From Dryomyza anilis (Eukaryota > Arthropoda > Insecta > Diptera > Dryomyzidae): a stretch of DNA of 64,000 bases. Below are positions 20,501 through 29,500 of this stretch, piece after piece. Numbering within the stretch: position 1 is the first letter of the stretch; the number at the start of each line of letters is the position of its first letter. The notes under the pieces are model-generated. The model did no database searches and was not told the origin of the DNA. It saw only the letters and a list, made by a program, of their open reading frames with translations. The DNA is taken from NCBI GenBank assembly GCA_951804985.1, contig OX638130.1, forward strand, positions 85,903,069 to 85,967,068, read 5' to 3'. The position numbers and the translations under genes were made by a program.

Positions 20501-23500
20501 CTAAAAATATAAGCAAACGTTTAATTAAATTCGAGTATATCTCAAGTATATTTCAATAAAAACTCAAGTTACTATAAATTCAAAATGTTAATCCCCGGTT
20601 AATTTTTTAACTCCACTTTTAACTCAAGTGAATTTTAAATATAAATCAAGTTCATCTAGATTCTAAAATGTTTGCTATAACAATTTAGACTGAGAAATTG
20701 ATTTCTAGCTGATTCAAAATACAAATAGTCAAATCTATCTAATGAATAACTATTCAGAATATTCCACATATGTTAAACTCAAGTTAATCTTAAGTGATAA
20801 TCAAATCTACATTGAGAAAAGACGTGATCAAAGGCATAAAGTTCTGGATTTTTACGTTTTTGGAAAGCTTTAGGGTTTTCTTGTTTAAATCGACAACCAA
20901 TTCATTTCAGTCCAAATTCCAGATAATCTGCAGTTAATTTTTAAACTCCAATTTTATCTCAAGTACATGTTCTGGATTTTTACGGTTTTGGAAAACTTTA
21001 CGAATTTCCTGTTTTAATCGACAGCTAATTCATTTCAGTTCAAATTTTAGATAATCTTTTTTAAACTCAAATTTTAACTCTAGTGCATTTCAAATATAAA
21101 TCAAGTTAATCTATGTTCGAACATTTTTGCTATAAAATGGAATTCTCGCTGAGTCAAATTACAAAAAATCAAATCTATCTAATGAAATACTATTCCAATT
21201 ATGTTAAACTCAAGTCAATCTCAAGCGATAATCAAATCTACATTAAGAAAAGACGTCATCAAAGGCATACAGTTTTTGAATTTTACGTTCTTATAAAACA
21301 TCAGAGCTTTTCAAGTCATTTTGATGCCTGTTTTCAATCGATAGTTTTTTCATAATACTTTAAATTCAATATAATCTCAAGTCAAAGTCACACCCTTCAC
21401 ATGTCTAACTCAAACTTACCTCAAACATGCCATTCAAATCTGTGTAGCACATAAGTTTTGCGCCCGCTCCAGTGCCACCTGCATAGTTATGCTCTGCATC
21501 ATGTTGCAATCCAGTGGCGTTAGTCTCTGCGTTACCGGACGCCAGTATCGTGGACATCGCCATCACATCATCCTGCTCATCAGAGCGTGACAATATCTTC
21601 GATATGTTGCCGAAGACATGCGAACTGTGCAAGAACTGATGATCGGCCTGACGAAACCGTATGCCAAAGCACTGTATGGCAATGCGCTGCAACGGCGAAC
21701 CGGGCGGCAGGAAGAGCGTCAAATCAGCCACCGACTGCAGAAACAAATGCAGACTCTGTGTGATCATGTGCGAAAAACGACCGCTGATCTGTGTAAACGA
21801 AACAGGATGCTCCAAAGCAAATTCGACACTGGAACCGACGCTGTTCTCCTCAGACTTGACGGCACTGCCATTGGCATTCGGTGTGGAATTCGGCGTTACA
21901 CTCAGTGAGCTGACAAACCACCACATGAGATCGTGCAGGCAAACGTTTTGTGTGACCGAGCGTATGAGCCAATTGAGCGCTTGCAGCGAGTAGATGCGAC
22001 AGGTGGCGATTCGTAGACTACGCTTCATGGCATAACGCAACTTTTCCAAATCATGCTTCTGCGTGATAAATGACATGGCAGGACGCGTGAGCAGTGCATT
22101 GAGCTGTGCCGATGCCTCCATGTCGAGTGCACCACCGCCAATAGCAACATCGTAGCCATCTAAACCAATACCACCTGCTAATTTCGTTGACTTTAAAGCA
22201 ATATTATTGCTGGGGAATTGAAAGTGTTTTGCTTTAGCAACTGGCTCTGTAATGGCGTTTTCAATTATTTCATCCGCTACTTTATTCGTGTCCGTACTCT
22301 TATCCTGTGCCTCATTTGCATTGTGACACTGCGCACCGCTTTTGGGGGGCTCATCATCGGACGCACGTTGCATTGCCGCAGCCGCGGCTACATGTACCAC
22401 TGATGTTACAATTATTTTCTCCGGCACAAGACGACGCAGATTTTCCGAAGGATAGCATATCAACAGCGAACCATCGACACTCTCATTGGTGCTGGAATTA
22501 TTGCGACGTCTGAGTACTACTTTTGGTTTTTGTTCGCTGTCGTTGATTGCTCCCGCTGCGGCTGCTAAGCCCTTGAGACCCTGTTGCATTGCAGTGGCCC
22601 AACCTTGACCCATGGAAAAACTACGATGGAACTTGGATAAAGTGCCAGTTGGTGCGCCAGCAGGTTTGCTCATAGAGCCCGTCATTAGTTCGTAGTTGTT
22701 TGGCTCACAGGAGTCGTATGAGATTTCGGAGAGAGGCTGTGAAAAGTAAAAATAATTAGAAAACTTTATAAATGAGAGATAATACTTTGAAAAACCTACT
22801 CTATCGAAACCGTTCTCTGCTGCATTCATGCCAAATATCTCATAAGGCAGATCATCATTATTCGACACACCCAACGACTCCAAGCAGGCGAATGTTTCGG
22901 GCGCAATCCAAGCAAAGTCCGGCGAAGTAGAGCCACCCATAAAGCTTTTGCGATACGGCGTGGAACCTGCAAGATCTACAAGTTTATAAGAATATAGGTG
23001 AAGAAATGGTAAGTATTATTTTAGGATAATACACGTTACCAAAGTCTAGTATGAAAACCACAGATGAAAAATTATTGAAATTATTTCTTCTAGAATGTGT
23101 CTTGCAAATGCAAGAACAAGACAATGTACTCTTGTTCTTGCAAGGCCGTTCTTACACTTGCTATTACAATAAAATATCTTGCAAAAAGAACAGGAACAGT
23201 TATTCTTTTTCTGCTCATCACTACTTTTATAATTATTATCTCTTTGAAGTACTTAAAAATTCACTTACATCCGAATTTTCCACTCATACGCAAACTGATG
23301 CGACTATTACGCGCCGAATCCGCACGACTTGTGCTCGGTTTATGGTTCAAATCGACGACATTAAAGTTCTGATGCTCAATTACAACCGGCATGTGTTGTG
23401 GCGAACGACGCGTAACCGAATTCAATAAAGTGGCACCAACCGCGGACATGCCATTTGCCGCGCCGGCGGTTGTCGGCAGACTGGAGACACTGGATGAGAG

Positions 23501-26500
23501 CTCCAACAAAAAGGTGGCATTCTCGCGCATTGTAGTGTAAATTTCCGAGTTGGCAATGAGCGCAGTTGATGCTTTGACGCCAAATAGATTTAAATCGTTA
23601 GCTGAAAATAAAGCAAAATATTCAAATTCGATTTGTCTACACCTTCTACACCCTGTTTACTACTTACATGAGTTGATAATATTCGGTGAATTGTTAATGT
23701 TGTTCGTGTTTTTGTTGCTCGAAATATACTTCTCGCGACAGATATCGCACATGAGAAACCAGCTGGAGGCTCCTTTACCACCCTCGCCACAATTACCCGC
23801 CCAACCCTCACAGAAGATGCCCACCGAATTGTAACCTTTGCCCTTGGCGGACTTGCCACAACCGGGATGCACTATACGCATGTGATACGTCACCGGAATC
23901 GGTAGAAACACCTCGCACAACTCACACCACGAGCCGTCATCTTTCTTGTTTTTCTTCTTATGCTGTGCAGACTTTTTGGCGTCATCCTTATCATTGGCAT
24001 CCTTGTCGTGTTGGTGCTTCTCGCGTGCGCTAGAGCTGGAGCAATTCGCCGCACGTGGTGACGGTGAATTGAGTTTTTGACGCTCCAGCAAGCTGTTTGT
24101 CTGCACAATCTGTATGCAATTGGAGCAAACCTGCTCCCACAAATAGACGAGGCAGCGCAACGCCGGCGGCAGTACCGTTACAATTTCTGGCAACATATGC
24201 AATTTGGGCTTCGATTCGTCTGCATCAGCACCAACACCATCGTTGGCCACGAAATTCTTACGATACTTGCGATTGTTTACCGAAGAGTTGCCACATTTTG
24301 TGAGTGTCTCCAACGTCGAGGGACGTATATTGAGATAGTTGCCTGCATTGGCAACCTCAACAGAGTGACGCTGTTGCGCTTTTTGCTCGCGTGACAGCTG
24401 CAACTTACTGCCGTCGGCGGTATCGCGACGTGTCACAACAGTGGCGCCCTCTTTGGGCAAAGTTGGATGAAATTTGAGAAAACTAGCGCAGGCCATGGCA
24501 TCATGTACGATACCTTCATGCCAGAGAAATGCGGCGAAAACGGCGCGTATGCTTTCAGCCAGCGAAGGTGGCATGGCACGCTTAATAGGACCAAGCGGTA
24601 AGATTTTCGTTTGATTAGTCGATGATGTCGTTGCAATTTGTGCAAATGGTCCAGCACTACCGACAGCGGCAACATTTAAAGGTGCCGGCCATGCTGGTGG
24701 ACTGGAATTATCGGTTGTGGAGCTTGTGGTCTGCGGCGTATCGCCGAATTGCAACATCTCCTGAGTGGTAGTCGATGCTGCACCAACAGATGTTGTAATG
24801 TGCAGCAAACTCATTTCCTCCTCCAAGTTGGCCAATTCCGATTCTTTAAGTGCGACAGTCTCAGAGGAAGAGTTGCCAACAGATGCGCGTTTCATGGAGG
24901 CAGCGGGCATTTTTCGCGGCGAGTGTTTTGGAGTCGAAAGCAATGCTGCCGTTTGACTGAGCGTAAAATTAGTACGACGTATACTGGTAATGTCGAAATC
25001 TGTTGTAGAGTCTACAGCGTCCTTAAGACTTTTCGGCGATTGTCCGGATATATCTGATATATCAGCGCCGCTCTTACTGCTGGCGGCGCTCAAAGGAGCT
25101 TCGTTGTATTTGGATGCATTAGCTTTGGGTATGCGAACGGGACTAGTAGAACTACGTGCTTGGGAGCCACCGCTGTTACCATTACTTCGCGTCTCTTGGA
25201 CACCGATGGCGCGCACTAAATCGCGTACTGACACCGACGGCATGTCGCTTCGCTGCTCTTTGTGCAATGACGGTGATGGTGGTGCATTTGGTGGAGAACC
25301 GCCCTCAAGTGCATCCCCTTTGAACCACTTTTGCAGTGCTTGCAATTTGCTGGCGCCGCCACCAACTACGCCTGCCAGAGCGGAACCTAAATTAGCAGAA
25401 CTGGAAGCTTGCAGTGACTGCAGCAGATCAGTGGACCCCATTTGTTGTAGCGGTGGAAGAGACGGAGCTGCAGCTTCTGACTGCATTTGTGTTGATGGTT
25501 GCGGTGACTCGCATGTTGACGCCACAGAAGTCTGCATATCAAAGACTTTATTTAGGTCGCTCTCGTCCGTCGTTGTCTTCTCACTGGCGCAGAGAAACGG
25601 ATTCGTCGAAGATGTTGAAGCTGTCGGTGTTGGCGTTGCTGTTGGTGTAAAGCGCCCCTGTGCATAGTCAAAGATTTTCTTGCTCGGCGAGGTGGACTTG
25701 GGTTTGTTGGGTGAGTCAACGAGGGGCATCACTGCGACCGGCACTTCTATATTATCCAACAGTATCTTATGACGTGGTTTTGATTTGATTACGGCAGCTG
25801 CGCTTGATGGTGTTGCTATTGGCGTAGAAGCGCCACCATTTGTGTCATTATCAGTGGTGGTGCCACCATTACTACTACATGTAGCCGCCTCGCTCGTTAC
25901 GGGATGCAGCAACGTTTTTGCCAAATGCTGATTGTACTGCAAACACCAAGCCTCCGTCGGATACCAACCCATGGTGCAGTGTTGCCGTATGGATTCGGTG
26001 GACAGACGCAACCAGATGCCATCGTCATTCTCGATTTCGTCAATAAACGAGATAATGCCGTTGAGTTTGATGATGCCCACCTGTTCGGACTGCAATGTTG
26101 GATGCGAACGTATGCGTAGACCGGCGGTATTCTTCGTAAAGAATTTGCGCAATTTATTCGGTGGTTGTGGTTTCTTGACGGTGTGTTTGTGCGTCGGTGG
26201 CGGTAGTCCACATTCCTTCACCTCCACACGATAGACCTCCTCGAGTAGTATACCATCTATGGAAACGGCCAGACAGTAGCTGCCCACAGAGTTGGGTGTC
26301 CAGTGAACGCTAAAGGTGCCATCCTCCATATCCGTTGCGTACAATGTCTCGGTTATGCGCGTCTGTACCGGACTGCTGAAACGCAACTCTTCGAAGGAGT
26401 AATTGCTGAAGGGCTTCATGAAAGTGATGGCTTTAAAGCACATTTTCTCCTTGATTGTAGGCTCGTAATTCATGCGTGGCGGCGGTGCAACACCACCGAA

Positions 26501-29500
26501 TGAGGTGGTATCGATACAGGAGACGCGACGCATTTTGATATTGCCATTGCCGGCGGCGCCAGTGGGAATAGCCTTGATCTCGACCTAAATTAGTAAAGAA
26601 ACATTAGTTTGTAAGATATTGCAATAGTTGGAATGAGTCGGAGAGATTTTCTGAGGTAATTTGTTTCCGGAATTTGGACAAATTTGGGCTCAACTTTAAC
26701 ATTGAATTTATCGTCGATGATACTGCAATACCGCTCAACTACATGTAAAACATCGCCTACATTTGTCTTATAATCCGGTTTTAATTGATATTTTGTTCAG
26801 ATAAATTAGATAAATGCTATAAACAGAATAGACCCACAAAATGATTTTTTTTATCTTCCGTAAAATTAATTTTGCAGGCGGTTGTAGGTAAGCGGTACTG
26901 TTGTATCGTCGACGTTTTGTTATTTACTAGGATATTATACAGATTCTTCTAATAATTAGTATCTTTGTATCCTATTGTTGGTGTTTATTTTTAAAGTTCG
27001 ACCAGACAACCCAAGACACAATTTAGAAAACATTTTATCAAAAGATATCAAGCTGTCTGTTTTCTACCCGTCTCCAAAATATGCGAAGATCTGCCATTAA
27101 CTTCGCACAAACTTCTTTTTATCTGTGTGTTTACCGGAAATATTCCTGTAATATGCGGAAAATTTTGTCTCGGAAAGGTTAACAAAATACAGATTTTGAA
27201 AATGTACTATATCGTTTTCATGGACAATTATTGCCGAAGCTATTCTTCCTCGAGGCAATTCTTCCCCGCTAAAAATCTTACCAAGACATGATGTATGGAA
27301 TATCCACACACAAAAAGGATTGTTTACGAATTATTTGCCGCAAACAATCGAACGTTTGCTGTAAGTGATTATATTTTACAATAAATACTTTTAATTTCGT
27401 ATAATTTGTCAAACATAATAAGTGTCTTCTGCAAACATTTCAAATTATTAGTATTTGTAACATATAGTAATTTATTTGTCGTAAACACTTTAATTGTTTT
27501 CATTAAACACTTCATAAGTGTTCAATTAATTATTCCTCCTAAACACATTCATTACTTCTGGTAAATACTGCACTTATTTGTCATAAATGGTATATTTTAG
27601 TTGGCGTTTAGAATAAACACTTGTCAATTGCATCAAATAATAATTAATTGAAGTATTTGCTCGAAACATTTGGTTGCGAAGTATTTGAACGAGTATTACC
27701 GAAAACATTCATTTGTAGTGCTATGCCAAAGCTCGTGCAACGTGCATCCAGCGATGCTGTGGTTATTATTGAATAGTTTGTTTTACAAATTTTTAGTTTC
27801 ATTTTATTTTGAATCCTTATAATAAATGTTGTTTATGACAAATGAAAAATGCATTGGATTAATATTACAAATTACTTTATATAGTTTGTAATAGATGTAC
27901 ATATATTTCTCGGTAGAACTCACATTCGACTCAGACAAATTAGAAGATTTTGTGTAATACTCGTTGGAGATCATGGAGTTTGAAGCTGTTAATCAGAAAA
28001 TTGGATTAATATTTGTTTTCGTTTGTTTAAAATTTAATAATAATAAACTTCACTCCATGGCTAAATGAGTAACAACAAAATATGTTCAATGCATGCATGT
28101 GTCTCTGTGGAATGTGGATTATGTTTGGAAGCAATATAACTATTTATGGGAAACACTTTTGTGTAATCAAGAGTGTTTGCTGCAAATGAGAATAACATTT
28201 TTGTAATTTGATACAACTAGTATATGTTTTGCGAGTAATAATTTAAGCATTTGCTACAAATCATTTAAATTGGTTGTTTGTTGCAAGTAATATTCCAATC
28301 ACTTCAAGTATTTGCTTGCATTATTGTTTGCACCAAACAAAATATGTTTTTGTGTATAGGAATAAATGTGAATGTGATCTTTGATAATGATTTTTCCGGG
28401 TAAGAAATAGTCTTCCCATGTAGGAAAAAACGATCGGCTCAATGTAGGCCCAGACTTGCGCCAATAGTACTCAACTCTGGGCCATGTACGAAAGCAAGAG
28501 TTGGTCCATGTCTGGTCAAACCTTGGAATGATAAATAGGGCGCAATACTGGGACCAAGGTTTGGCCCAATACCAGAAAACAAAATTGAACCAATATTGTT
28601 CATTTCAATTGAATGTCAAAAATGCAAAAATAAAAATTTTTTTTTTTACTTTTCTTTTCTTCCATTCTACTATTTTATTTTATTCGTCTGTATTATTTTA
28701 TTTAATTTCTTATTTATTTCATACAATTTCCAATCCAATTTTATATAATTTAAAATTTTTTGTCGTCACAAGCTGGGGAATCGATCTCCTGATTTCGACC
28801 TTAAAAGTCCACTGCTCTCCCCGTTAGGCTGGCTACCCAAGTTGTATTGTCTGAAATTTTGCGTGTTTACGACAAATAAATGTTTACGACAAATAAATTA
28901 CTATATGTACAAATACTAATAACACAGTGTTACAAAAGAGCACTTTTTTATATACTTGAAAAACGACTTAGTGTTGGTTGTAGGCCTTGATGAGGAGATC
29001 AGAAATCAGAAATCAAATTTTCGGAAACACCCTCAAAATTCGGAGTTATTCGGAAAAACCCGTTTTAAGGTTAGTTCGAGTACTTAAGAAAGTGTAATTT
29101 ACTAACATTTTATTCAATTTTAAATTTTAAACCAGTGTGTAAAAAAATAGTGGTAATTTTCGTAAGAATGTCTGATCCGTTTCCCATTTTTTTTTGTTTT
29201 TTCGACTTTGGTCACATTCAATTGAATTTTTTTCTTTAAAGACAAACATATATGTATACATATTTTTAAAGCAAATTTTATTTTGAGTAACACTAAGTTT
29301 CATTTATCAGAATCGATGGAAAATTGTAAATGTTATTAAACTTTTTACGAAATGGGAAAATTATCTTATATACTATTTTGAATCCATTTTTGAATCAATT
29401 AAAAAAAAAGTTGGCAATTGATTTTCTATATATTTTAAGTTTTGCACTCCAAGCGCTGTCAGATTGTCTGGCACTTGGTTGCTCCACCGGAGATTCTGAC

